NCBI GenBank assembly: GCA_031291235.1
Contig: JARLJL010000023.1
Span: 1-45,919, forward strand
Length of the DNA: 45,919 bases
Direction: 5' to 3'
From: Sulfuriferula sp.
GTDB taxonomy: Bacteria > Pseudomonadota > Gammaproteobacteria > Burkholderiales > Sulfuriferulaceae
Below are positions 8,022 through 15,175 of the stretch, one piece after another. Under the pieces are notes generated by a model, which ran no database searches, was not told the DNA's origin, and was given only the letters and a program-made list of their open reading frames with translations. The position numbers were made by a program, and so were the translations under genes. Each line of letters opens with the position of its first letter. Positions within the stretch are counted from its first letter, which is position 1.

Positions 8022-8744
8022 ATGTCGCATCCGGTTGAGCTGCGTGAGCCCGAGTTAAGTCCGGCTGCGCGTCGGGTATTGGCAGCCTTGCTGTTTTCAA
8101 TCGGTTTGCATGCGGCGATTATCGGATTGGTGCGTTTGACGCCTGTCAGGCCGAGTGTGCCCAGCGTATTACAGGTGCAGCTGCCGTTGCCGCAAGCTGC
8201 CAAACCGGCACCGGTGCAACCGGTTGCAACCGGTGTTGCCGTAAAGGCGGTATCGACGATCAGTCCTCAGCCGATTCAATCCCGGCCTCTGCCCGCTGTC
8301 GCGCCCGCCCCGGTTCCGCCGTTACCCGCGGTGCATCCGGTGACTGCCGTACCCGAACCTCGGCCTGTGGCGCAGACGCATCCTGGGGCGTTGACTACGC
8401 CGACCAAGGCCGATCTACCGACGGTGAATGTGCCGTTGCTGGTGGATAACACCTATTACACTGCAAAAGAAGTCGATGTGCATCCGCGCGCATTGCGCGC
8501 CATCGTGCCGGTTTACCCGCAAGCGGCAGCCGACAAGAATATAGAAGGCTGGGTGTTGCTTGAAATCAGGCTGGACGATACGGGCAAGGTCGAAGACGTC
8601 AAGGTCGGCGATGCCAGCCCGCCCGGCGTGTTCGATCAGGCTGCCGTGGATGCATTCCTCAAGGCCGGTTTCATTCCGGCGCAGAAAGCGGGGCGTCCGG
8701 TGAAGTCGCTGGTAGAGATTAAGGTATGGTTTAACCTTGATTAA
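8022..8744 (+). CDS. TonB-like energy transducer
   Basis: 240 residues. A single membrane segment lies at about 19-38, followed by a long Pro/Ala/Val-rich periplasmic linker (about 45-130). A C-terminal TonB domain (about 150-240) shows YPQAAADKNIEGWVLLEIRLDDTGKVEDVKV and ends VEIKVWFNLD. Such proteins couple the proton motive force, via ExbB-ExbD, to TonB-dependent outer-membrane transporters. No exbB, exbD or receptor gene is in the window, so the cognate transporter is unknown. A TolA role is less likely because the C-terminal repeat matches the TonB/YqjC-type domain. Located between apaG and rnpB; no terminator is evident after it. Confidence 0.88.
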   Translation: MSHPVELREPELSPAARRVLAALLFSIGLHAAIIGLVRLTPVRPSVPSVLQVQLPLPQAAKPAPVQPVATGVAVKAVSTISPQPIQSRPLPAVAPAPVPPLPAVHPVTAVPEPRPVAQTHPGALTTPTKADLPTVNVPLLVDNTYYTAKEVDVHPRALRAIVPVYPQAAADKNIEGWVLLEIRLDDTGKVEDVKVGDASPPGVFDQAAVDAFLKAGFIPAQKAGRPVKSLVEIKVWFNLD

Positions 8745-8848
8745 CCTGGAAGCGGCTGTTGGACGAGTTGAATGGTGTGTTCAATGCTGCCATGTGCTGA
8801 GTGAAGTGTACCAATTCAAGCGGTCAACCGTCGTTTCCCGGTTTAAGG

Positions 8849-8854
8849 TAAAAT
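8849..8854 (+). promoter_or_regulatory. Possible -10 element of rnpB
   Basis: TAAAAT ends 6 bases before the first base of the RNase P RNA stem P1, the right distance for a -10 box. I cannot find a convincing -35 hexamer 16-18 bases upstream, so only the -10 is proposed. Confidence 0.4.
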
Positions 8855-8860
8855 GGGGTT

Positions 8861-9160
8861 GAAGCTGATCAGGCAATCGCTGCCTTGAGCAATCAAGGGG
8901 GAGGAAAGTCCGGGCTCCATAGAGCAGGATGCCGGTTAATGGCCGGCCGCCGTGAGGCGAGGAACAGGGCCACAGAGACGAGTATGCCAGCCCTCGGGTT
9001 GGCGGATGTGAAACGCGGTAACCTCCATCCGGAGCAAGGCCAAATAGGCAGACGATGAAGCGGCTCGCTGAGTCTGCGGGTAGGCTGCTTGAGCTGTCAG
9101 GTAACTGACCGCCTAGAGGAATGATTGCCCACGACAAAACCCGGCTTATCGATCAGCTTC
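8861..9160 (+). ncRNA. rnpB: RNase P RNA, bacterial type A
   Basis: The catalytic RNA that trims 5' leaders from pre-tRNA, working with RnpA. The 5' end GAAGCTGATC and 3' end GATCAGCTTC are perfect complements and form helix P1. Conserved core blocks are present in the right order: GGGGGAGGAAAGTCCGGGCTCC (P3/P4 side, 8908-8929), AGGGCCACAGAGACGA, TGAAACGCGGTAACCTCCA, GGCAAATAGGC-like AAATAGGCAGACGATGA, and the 3' CGGCTTATCGAT end. About 300 nt, normal for the class. The next gene, greB, begins only 18 bases after it. Confidence 0.95.
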
Positions 9161-9178
9161 TTCTATTCGAGTATTTTC

Positions 9179-9748
9179 ATGAGCAAGGCATTTACCAAGG
9201 AAACCGACGGCGATGACGATGACGATCTCGCGTCATTGCCGGCATTGCCGCCGGGGGTCAAAAATTACATGACCCCGCGCGGCCATAGCCTGTTGCAGAC
9301 CGAATTTGATCATCTGTTACGTACCGAACGCCCGCAAGTGGTGGAGGTCGTTTCCTGGGCGGCATCGAACGGCGATCGTTCGGAGAATGGCGATTATATC
9401 TACGGCAAGCGCCGGTTGCGCGAAATCGACCGGCGCTTGCGCTATCTCACTAAACGGCTGGATACCGCCGAAGTTGTGCATCCTTCCACGCAGCAAAATC
9501 TGGATCAGGTATTTTTCGGTGCTACCGTGACGGTGGCGGACGAATCCGGCGATGAGCGGACTTATCAGATCGTTGGCGTGGACGAAGCCGACCCTGCGCA
9601 TGGGTTGATCAACTGGGTGTCGCCGCTGGCGAGGGCTCTGCTCAAATCGCGGGTAGGCGATCTGGTACGGTTTCAGACGCCGGCCGGCATGCGCGAGGTG
9701 GAAATCGTCGATGTGCAATATATCCAGCATGGGTCGAATCAGCCATAG
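9179..9748 (+). CDS. greB: Transcription elongation factor GreB
   Basis: 189 residues starting MSKAFTKE, the typical GreB beginning. An acidic run DDDDD follows. The N-terminal coiled coil carries NGDRSENGDYIYGKRRLREIDRRLRYLTKRLD, the GreB-specific tip region, with acidic residues that coordinate Mg2+ in the RNA polymerase secondary channel. The C-terminal FKBP-like domain follows. It rescues backtracked polymerase by stimulating transcript cleavage. The open frame extends upstream into rnpB, but the ATG at 9179 gives the conserved N terminus. The Shine-Dalgarno is weak. With the start 18 bases after the RNase P RNA, transcription may continue from rnpB. Confidence 0.95.
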   Translation: MSKAFTKETDGDDDDDLASLPALPPGVKNYMTPRGHSLLQTEFDHLLRTERPQVVEVVSWAASNGDRSENGDYIYGKRRLREIDRRLRYLTKRLDTAEVVHPSTQQNLDQVFFGATVTVADESGDERTYQIVGVDEADPAHGLINWVSPLARALLKSRVGDLVRFQTPAGMREVEIVDVQYIQHGSNQP

Positions 9749-9797
9749 CCACGACAGATGACAGCTTGATGGCGTATGCGTGAATAAAAGGATATTC

Positions 9798-9825
9798 TTG
9801 TATTAAATTATGCTACGCTTATATT
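9798..9825 (+). promoter_or_regulatory. Possible sigma70 promoter for the cytochrome/DUF302 operon
   Basis: TTGTAT (9798-9803), a 16-base spacer and TATATT (9820-9825) lie in an AT-rich stretch between greB and the cytochrome gene. The predicted start would leave an untranslated leader of about 90 bases that contains the inverted repeat at 9873-9891. Confidence 0.35.
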
Positions 9826-9872
9826 CATATCGAGTGCTTGCTTGTTGAGGGTGTTGTGCGGCTGCGGCTGTG

Positions 9873-9891
9873 TGCGAAATTTCATTTCGCA
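9873..9891. repeat. 8-bp inverted repeat upstream of the cytochrome gene
   Basis: TGCGAAAT-TTC-ATTTCGCA is a perfect palindrome with a 3-base centre, 32 bases before the cytochrome ATG at 9924. It could be a regulator operator or an RNA stem in the leader. No T-run follows, so it is not an intrinsic terminator. Confidence 0.5.
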
Positions 9892-9923
9892 ATCGTCTAT
9901 TAACTGACATGGGGATCGTGAAT

Positions 9924-10970
9924 ATGCTGCTGCGTTGGTTGAGTATCATCAGTTTGTTATGGCTGGGCATGTCGCAGGCACTGGCTGACGAATCGGGTGC
10001 CGGGTTATTCGAACGCAATTGTGCGGCCTGTCACGGTAGCGCCGGAACGGGCGGTATCGGCGTGCCGCTGGCATTGCCGTCGTTTCAGGCGACAATCAGC
10101 GACGATTACATACGCAAGACCATACGTTACGGGCGTCCGGGGCGCGTGATGCCCGCATTCACCCAGTTGAGTCCGGACGAAGTCGAAGCCATCGTGCATT
10201 ATGTGCGCGCCTGGAATAAAAAACCGCCGGTGGTGTATACGTCGGCTACGATCAAGGGCGATCCTGCGCACGGCCAACAGCTGTTTGGTCAGTATTGTGC
10301 GGTGTGTCACGGCGCAAATGCTGAAGGCGGTGACGGTACTGGTGTCACTTTTTCGCGGCCGCGCGATTTGCCTATCATGGCCCCCGCCCTGCATAACCCC
10401 GGGTTTCTGGCCTCCGCCAGCGACGGCATGATCAAGGCGACCCTGATGAATGGGCGGGAAGGCACGCCCATGGTGTCTTTCCTCAAGCGTGGTCTCAAGG
10501 AAAAGGATATCGACGATCTGGTCAGCTATGTGCGTAGCCTGGACAAACAGCCGTTGCCGGCGAGTGCGCAGGTGCTGAAGGTGGAAAGCCCGGTCATCGA
10601 ACGCGATTCGCCTTACGATTTCAAGACCACGGTTGAGAACATCAAGCAGGCTGTCAGCAACAATAATTTTTTCTATGGCAGAGTGCAGACGCTGGAATAC
10701 GGATTCACTTCGCCCGAGAACGAAAATCCCAAACAGGTGATCGTGTATTTCTGCAATGTCAGCCTGTTGAATCAGGTGTTGGCTATCGATCCGCGGGTAG
10801 GGATGTTCTTGCCGTGCCGCATTACTATTCTGGAGCAGGGCGGTAAGGTGAAAGTCATGTCGGTCAATCCCAAGGTGTTGAGCGGTCTGTTTAATAATGC
10901 CGAGCTAAATCGTCTGTGCGATCAGATGACGCAGAGTTATACCGCCATTATGGAGGAGGCTACATTATGA
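9924..10970 (+). CDS. Diheme cytochrome c with C-terminal DUF302 domain
   Basis: 348 residues from the ATG at 9924 (GGGG 9 bases upstream). Longer in-frame starts exist at 9870 and 9909 but give no better signal peptide. A Sec signal peptide is visible (residues 1-21, cleavage after ALA). Two class I cytochrome domains follow: CAACH at 33-37 with Met76 as likely axial ligand, and CAVCH at 125-129 with Met183 in GTPMVSF likely. Residues about 228-348 are a DUF302 domain, with cysteines at 277, 298 and 332. It is thus a periplasmic electron carrier fused to a domain of unknown function. The next gene, overlapping by 4 bases, encodes a second DUF302 protein, so the two likely act together. The electron donor and acceptor cannot be told from sequence. 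Confidence 0.9.
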   Translation: MLLRWLSIISLLWLGMSQALADESGAGLFERNCAACHGSAGTGGIGVPLALPSFQATISDDYIRKTIRYGRPGRVMPAFTQLSPDEVEAIVHYVRAWNKKPPVVYTSATIKGDPAHGQQLFGQYCAVCHGANAEGGDGTGVTFSRPRDLPIMAPALHNPGFLASASDGMIKATLMNGREGTPMVSFLKRGLKEKDIDDLVSYVRSLDKQPLPASAQVLKVESPVIERDSPYDFKTTVENIKQAVSNNNFFYGRVQTLEYGFTSPENENPKQVIVYFCNVSLLNQVLAIDPRVGMFLPCRITILEQGGKVKVMSVNPKVLSGLFNNAELNRLCDQMTQSYTAIMEEATL

Positions 10971-11428
10971 TGAAAAAAATAGGACTATGGCTGGGGCTGG
11001 CCGGTTTGCTGGGCTGTTTGAATATGCCAGCGATGGCCGACGGTTTGCTGATGGCGCGTACCGATAATCAGTTTCCCGAGGCGATGACGTTGCTGCAAAA
11101 TGCAATTTCCTCACGTGGCTATAAAATTACCCGGTTGCAGGAAGTGAACGAAAATCTGGCCAAGCGCGATTTTAAGAGCGATATGTATCGTGTGGTGTAT
11201 TTCGGCAAGTACGACGAAGTCAAATCGGTAACGGCCAGTTACCCGGAGCTGATACCGTTTTTGCCGCTTAACATCACCATATTCGCGGAAGGCGATCAGG
11301 CGATTCTGGTTGCCAGTCATCCGCGCATGCTGGAAATCTATTTCCCCGATCCCAAGCTGAAGCCGATTTTCGAGCGCTGGGAGGCGGATACGCAAGCGAT
11401 TATGGATGAAGTGCGGGAAGCCAAATAA
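10967..11428 (+). CDS. Exported DUF302 domain protein
   Basis: 153 residues. The ATG at 10967 overlaps the cytochrome stop (ATGA), with a very good GGAGGAGG 7 bases upstream. The N terminus is an export signal with cleavage possible after AMA (24). A lipobox-like LLGC at 14-17 also allows a lipoprotein reading. The mature part aligns along its length with the DUF302 domain of the upstream cytochrome: YFGKYD with YFCNVS, LPLNIT with LPCRIT, and the final QAIMDE with TAIMEE. The cysteines of the cytochrome copy are not conserved here. The gene was probably born by duplication of the DUF302 domain. Its function is unknown; a periplasmic partner of the cytochrome is my inference. A strong terminator follows. 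Confidence 0.85.
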   Translation: MMKKIGLWLGLAGLLGCLNMPAMADGLLMARTDNQFPEAMTLLQNAISSRGYKITRLQEVNENLAKRDFKSDMYRVVYFGKYDEVKSVTASYPELIPFLPLNITIFAEGDQAILVASHPRMLEIYFPDPKLKPIFERWEADTQAIMDEVREAK

Positions 11429-11451
11429 GTTTGCAGGCGTTGGACGGATGA

Positions 11452-11485
11452 AACGGCTGGGATAATCCCCAGCCGTTTTTTTTTT
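11452..11485 (+). terminator. Intrinsic terminator after the cytochrome/DUF302 operon
   Basis: AACGGCTGGG and CCCAGCCGTT form a 10-bp GC-rich stem with a 6-base loop, followed by a run of ten T residues. It separates this operon from the division cluster. The 200 bases after it (11486-11687) are AT-rich and I see no gene or clear signal in them. Confidence 0.93.
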
Positions 11486-11687
11486 GCGACTGTCATAACC
11501 GAATTTTGACATGCTGACGATTGCTGAACGGGATGAAACCGCAATTTTGCTTGTTTGCCATACGAGCACCCTGAAGTCTTCATAGTGTACTTTCAGTATA
11601 TTGGCTATGTGCTTAATTCTGATTGTTTATTAGGATTTAGTAATGCTTGTAAGTCTTTGTAATGTCTAAAAAAACTTTGTTTTCGTC

Positions 11688-11716
11688 TTGACCCCCTCAT
11701 TTTTATTATCTATAGT
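11688..11716 (+). promoter_or_regulatory. Promoter of the division and cell wall cluster (Pmra)
   Basis: TTGACC (11688-11693) and TATAGT (11711-11716) are separated by exactly 17 bases, a strong sigma70 match. The -10 box touches the first repeat of the MraZ box, so MraZ binding would block polymerase. Transcription should start near 11723, leaving a leader of about 60 bases to mraZ. Confidence 0.75.
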
Positions 11717-11749
11717 GGTGAGAAGTGGTAAGAAGTGGTGAAAAGTGGG
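11715..11749 (+). promoter_or_regulatory. MraZ box: four 10-bp direct repeats
   Basis: TGGT, TGGT, TGGT and TGGG begin at 11716, 11726, 11736 and 11746, in perfect 10-base phase, each preceded by G and followed by purine-rich bases. MraZ is known to autorepress by binding TGGG-N5-spaced repeats at its own promoter (E. coli and others). Four sites with one face of the helix fit a ring-shaped MraZ oligomer. Position between promoter and mraZ supports this reading strongly. Confidence 0.88.
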
Positions 11750-11782
11750 AATTTTTCACGGGTTTTTTGACAAAGGCAAAAC

Positions 11783-12229
11783 ATGTTTCGAGGCGTAACG
11801 ACACTCAGCTTGGATACCAAAGGACGGCTTGCGGTGCCTTCCCGGTATCGCGACGTGCTGTCGGCGCAGGGCGACGGGCGTGTAGTGGTGACTGCCGATC
11901 CCAGTAAATGTCTGTTGTTGTTCCCGTTGCAGGAGTGGGAACCGATCGAGAAAAAACTCAATAGCCTGTCCAGTTTCAATGCTCAGACGCGCAGTCTGCA
12001 ACGTCTGTTGGTAGGTAATGCCGCAGATCTGGAGCTGGATGCAGCCGGGCGTATCCTGCTGCCGGCCATGTTGCGCGAATTTGCTGCTCTGGAGAAGAGT
12101 GTAGTGCTGGTGGGGCAGGGAGCGAAATTCGAATTATGGAATGAGTCGCGCTGGCAGGAACAAATGGATCTGGCATTAACGTTTGCGGATAGCGATATGC
12201 CTGACGAATTAGCAGGTTTCTCGCTGTGA
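11783..12229 (+). CDS. mraZ: Transcriptional regulator MraZ
   Basis: 148 residues, normal length. It carries two SpoVT/AbrB-like DNA-binding half-domains, each with the DxKGR/DxxGR motif: [17 protein letters not shown] near the N terminus and [17 protein letters not shown] in the second half. It forms rings that bind repeated TGGG-type sites and repress the dcw cluster. The matching operator lies 34-68 bases upstream. It is the first gene of the cluster and its stop overlaps the GTG start of rsmH. In several bacteria MraZ and RsmH have opposing effects on growth. Confidence 0.97.
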   Translation: MFRGVTTLSLDTKGRLAVPSRYRDVLSAQGDGRVVVTADPSKCLLLFPLQEWEPIEKKLNSLSSFNAQTRSLQRLLVGNAADLELDAAGRILLPAMLREFAALEKSVVLVGQGAKFELWNESRWQEQMDLALTFADSDMPDELAGFSL

Positions 12230-13152
12230 GCGAGAGCTTGCGGCATGAGACTGTACTGCTGGAGGAAGCCGTTGCAGCCCTGAACATACAGCCGGATGGT
12301 GTGTATATCGATGCAACCTTCGGTCGCGGCGGTCATAGTCGACGCATACTGGCGCAACTGGGCGAGCATGGCCGGTTATACGCTTTCGACAAGGACCCGA
12401 TGGCGATTGCGGCCGGCAAGGCGCTGACCGATGCACGCTTTACTCTGATACATAGCGGTTTCGAGCATGCTGCGGCGGAAATGGCGCAACGCGGCGTGAC
12501 GCAGGTCAATGGCGTGTTGATGGATTTGGGGGTGTCGTCCCCGCAACTGGACGACGCGACAAGGGGGTTCAGTTTCCGCTTCGACGCACCGCTGGATATG
12601 CGCATGGACACCACGCGCGGACAGACGGCGGCAGAGTGGCTGGCACAGGTCGGCGAAACCGAGTTAAAAGAGGTGATTAGTCAATATGGTGAAGAGCGGT
12701 ATGCTAGGTCGATTGCAAGAGCGATTGTGGCGCAAAGAGCAATTGCGCCGCTCACAACCACGAAACATCTGGCGCAACTCGTCGCCGCTGTCGTCCCTGC
12801 CCGCGAGCCTGGGCAGAACCCGGCGACCCGCACCTTTCAAGCTGTACGGATTTACCTCAACCGCGAACTTGAGGAGTTGTCGCTAGCCTTGCCGTTATGT
12901 GCCGGATTGCTCGTTTCGGGCGGTCGTTTAGTGGTCATCGCTTTTCACTCGCTGGAAGACCGCATCGTTAAACGTTTCATGCGCGAGCTGTCCAGCCCGC
13001 CGGTGTTGCCGGCGCGTTTGCCGATACGTGCAGTCGATATCCCGGCTGCAAAGATGCGCCTGGTGGGGCGCGCAATTCGCCCCGGGTCCGCAGAAGTTGC
13101 GGCAAATCCGCGGGCGCGTAGCGCGGTGATGCGGGTAATGGAGGCGATATGA
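12226..13152 (+). CDS. rsmH: 16S rRNA (cytosine(1402)-N(4))-methyltransferase
   Basis: 308 residues, also called MraW. It N4-methylates C1402 in the ribosomal P site using S-adenosylmethionine. The SAM-binding motif [10 protein letters not shown] is at 29-38, and the family motifs [21 protein letters not shown] and [17 protein letters not shown] are present. It begins with GTG overlapping the mraZ TGA, and its own stop overlaps ftsL by 4 bases, so translation is coupled through the cluster start. Confidence 0.97.
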   Translation: MSESLRHETVLLEEAVAALNIQPDGVYIDATFGRGGHSRRILAQLGEHGRLYAFDKDPMAIAAGKALTDARFTLIHSGFEHAAAEMAQRGVTQVNGVLMDLGVSSPQLDDATRGFSFRFDAPLDMRMDTTRGQTAAEWLAQVGETELKEVISQYGEERYARSIARAIVAQRAIAPLTTTKHLAQLVAAVVPAREPGQNPATRTFQAVRIYLNRELEELSLALPLCAGLLVSGGRLVVIAFHSLEDRIVKRFMRELSSPPVLPARLPIRAVDIPAAKMRLVGRAIRPGSAEVAANPRARSAVMRVMEAI

Positions 13153-13433
13153 GCCGCGGCCATTTATTTCTGCTGTTACTGGTCGTGCTAAGTGCGTTGG
13201 GCGTGGTAACCAGCCAGCATCGAGCGCGCAAGGCATTTGTGGCGCTGGAACAGGCGCAAGCCAGACAGCGGCAATTGGAAGTGGAATGGGGTCAGTTGCA
13301 ATTGGAACAAAGCACCTGGGCAATGCATGCCCGCGTGGAAAAAATAGCAACGGCGCAACTGCAAATGCAGTTGCCTGACGCGGCGCATACGCGGGTGGTG
13401 TTTACCGGGAAGTCGGTAGAGGCGCAGCCGTGA
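13149..13433 (+). CDS. ftsL: Cell division protein FtsL
   Basis: 94 residues, a small bitopic inner-membrane protein. A short cytoplasmic tail is followed by a membrane segment (about 4-20). A periplasmic coiled coil comes next, rich in Gln, Glu, Arg and Leu (about 30-65), of the leucine-zipper type that pairs with FtsB and binds FtsQ. Sequence conservation in FtsL is low, so position between rsmH and ftsI is the best support. It overlaps both neighbours by 4 bases. FtsB is not in the window. Confidence 0.93.
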   Translation: MSRGHLFLLLLVVLSALGVVTSQHRARKAFVALEQAQARQRQLEVEWGQLQLEQSTWAMHARVEKIATAQLQMQLPDAAHTRVVFTGKSVEAQP

Positions 13434-15175
13434 GCCGTATTGCAATACGTCCGACCAGTCATTTGCTGGAAATATATTTGCAGCAGTGGCGCGGGCGTCT
13501 GGTGTTGGGTTTGATGTTATCCGGATTTTTGGTATTGGCGGGACGTGCCGTGTATTTACAAGGCTTACATCACGATTTCTTGCAACGCAAAGGCGACGCG
13601 CTTGCCAGCCGCGTGGTGGAGTTGCCTGCGCATCGCGGCATGATTGCTGACCGTAACGGCGAACCGCTGGCGATCAGCACGCCGGTGGAGTCGTTATGGG
13701 CCAATCCGTCGTCGGTGGATACGAGCGCCGGCCAATTAAAACAGCTGGCATCGGTACTGCAAATGCCAGTGTCGGAGCTACAAGCCAAGCTGGCGGATAA
13801 GGATCGCGAATTCGTTTATCTGAAACGGCGTTTGCCGCCCGATCAGGCGGAAGCGGTAGCCAAGCTGGGCATCGATGGCATGTCCTTACAGCGCGAATAT
13901 CGGCGCTATTATCCGGCCGGAGAAGTCGCCGCGCATTTGCTGGGATTTACCAGTGTTGACGACAACGGTCAGGAAGGCATGGAGCTAGCCTATCAAAACT
14001 GGCTGGCAGGTGTGCCGGGCAGCCGCAGGGTGTTAAAGGATCGCAAAGGTAATGTGTTCGAGGACGTGGAAGGTATACTGAGCCCCAAGCCCGGGCACGA
14101 TCTGACGCTGTCTATCGATATGCGGTTGCAGTATCTCGCCTACCGCGAATTGAATGCGGCTGTGCAGGAAAACAAGGCCAAGGCCGGCGCGATTGTGGTG
14201 CTCGATGCGAAAACCGGCGAGATTCTGGCGCTGGCAAATGTGCCTTCATTCAACCCGAATAACCGCGAAGGTGTGAAACCCTGGCAAATGCGCAATCATG
14301 CCGTAACCGACGAATACGAACCCGGTTCCACCATGAAGCCATTTACAATCGCGGCGGCGATGGATACCGGAAAATATCGGCCCGATACCCTGATCGATAC
14401 CGAAAACGGCAGTTTCCAGATAGGCCCCAAGCGTATTCACGATGCGCACCCTCACGGTATGCTCACGGTATCGCAAGTCATACAGAAATCCAGTAACGTC
14501 GGCGCGTCGAAGATAGCGCTGTCGATGGCGCCGGAATATATGTGGACGGCATTGCATAATGCCGGATTCGGCACCGTGCCGCAGGTCGGATTCCCCGGCG
14601 CCGCATCCGGTAGTTTGCGGCCTTACCAGCACTGGCGTCCGATAGAACAGGCCACCATGTCTTACGGCAACGGAATCTCGGTAAGTTTGCTGCAGCTGGC
14701 GCGCGCCTACACCATATTTACCAATCACGGCGTACTGAAGCCGGTTACCATGCTGAAACAGACCGGCCCCGGCGATCCCGGCGTGCGTGTGTTCAGCGCC
14801 AAAAGCGCAGACGCGCTGATCCCCATGCTGGAAAGCGTGATCTCGCCGGAAGGTACGGCGCCGCAGGCTGCACTGGACGGATATCGCGTAGCCGGCAAAA
14901 CGGGTACTGCACATAAGCCGGATCGCGGCGGTTACTCGGCAGACAGATATATCGCATCGTTCATAGGTTTTGCCCCCGCCAGCAATCCGCGGCTGATTAT
15001 TGCCGTGATGATAGACGAGCCCTCCGCCGGTCAGTATTACGGCGGTACGGTATCTGCACCGGTATTCAGAAAAGTCATGCAAAGCGCGTTGCGTCAGCTC
15101 GATGTCGCACCCGACAAACCTATCACCCATCAACCGGTGCCGACAACGGTGGTGGGCGAGGATGAGAGCACATGA
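13430..15175 (+). CDS. ftsI: Peptidoglycan D,D-transpeptidase FtsI (PBP3)
   Basis: 581 residues, standard for a class B penicillin-binding protein. A membrane segment at about 24-43 anchors it, a pedestal domain follows, then the transpeptidase domain. Active-site motifs: STMK with nucleophile Ser300, SSN at 354-356, and KTGT at 490-493. It crosslinks septal peptidoglycan together with the glycosyltransferase FtsW encoded further along. The start is GTG, overlapping the ftsL stop by 4 bases. It is the target of beta-lactams that cause filamentation. Confidence 0.97.
   Translation: MSRIAIRPTSHLLEIYLQQWRGRLVLGLMLSGFLVLAGRAVYLQGLHHDFLQRKGDALASRVVELPAHRGMIADRNGEPLAISTPVESLWANPSSVDTSAGQLKQLASVLQMPVSELQAKLADKDREFVYLKRRLPPDQAEAVAKLGIDGMSLQREYRRYYPAGEVAAHLLGFTSVDDNGQEGMELAYQNWLAGVPGSRRVLKDRKGNVFEDVEGILSPKPGHDLTLSIDMRLQYLAYRELNAAVQENKAKAGAIVVLDAKTGEILALANVPSFNPNNREGVKPWQMRNHAVTDEYEPGSTMKPFTIAAAMDTGKYRPDTLIDTENGSFQIGPKRIHDAHPHGMLTVSQVIQKSSNVGASKIALSMAPEYMWTALHNAGFGTVPQVGFPGAASGSLRPYQHWRPIEQATMSYGNGISVSLLQLARAYTIFTNHGVLKPVTMLKQTGPGDPGVRVFSAKSADALIPMLESVISPEGTAPQAALDGYRVAGKTGTAHKPDRGGYSADRYIASFIGFAPASNPRLIIAVMIDEPSAGQYYGGTVSAPVFRKVMQSALRQLDVAPDKPITHQPVPTTVVGEDEST

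Noticed and set aside
11715-11749. The 10-base repeats before mraZ as a CRISPR or random simple repeat
   Set aside because: They match the known MraZ operator pattern and sit at the promoter.
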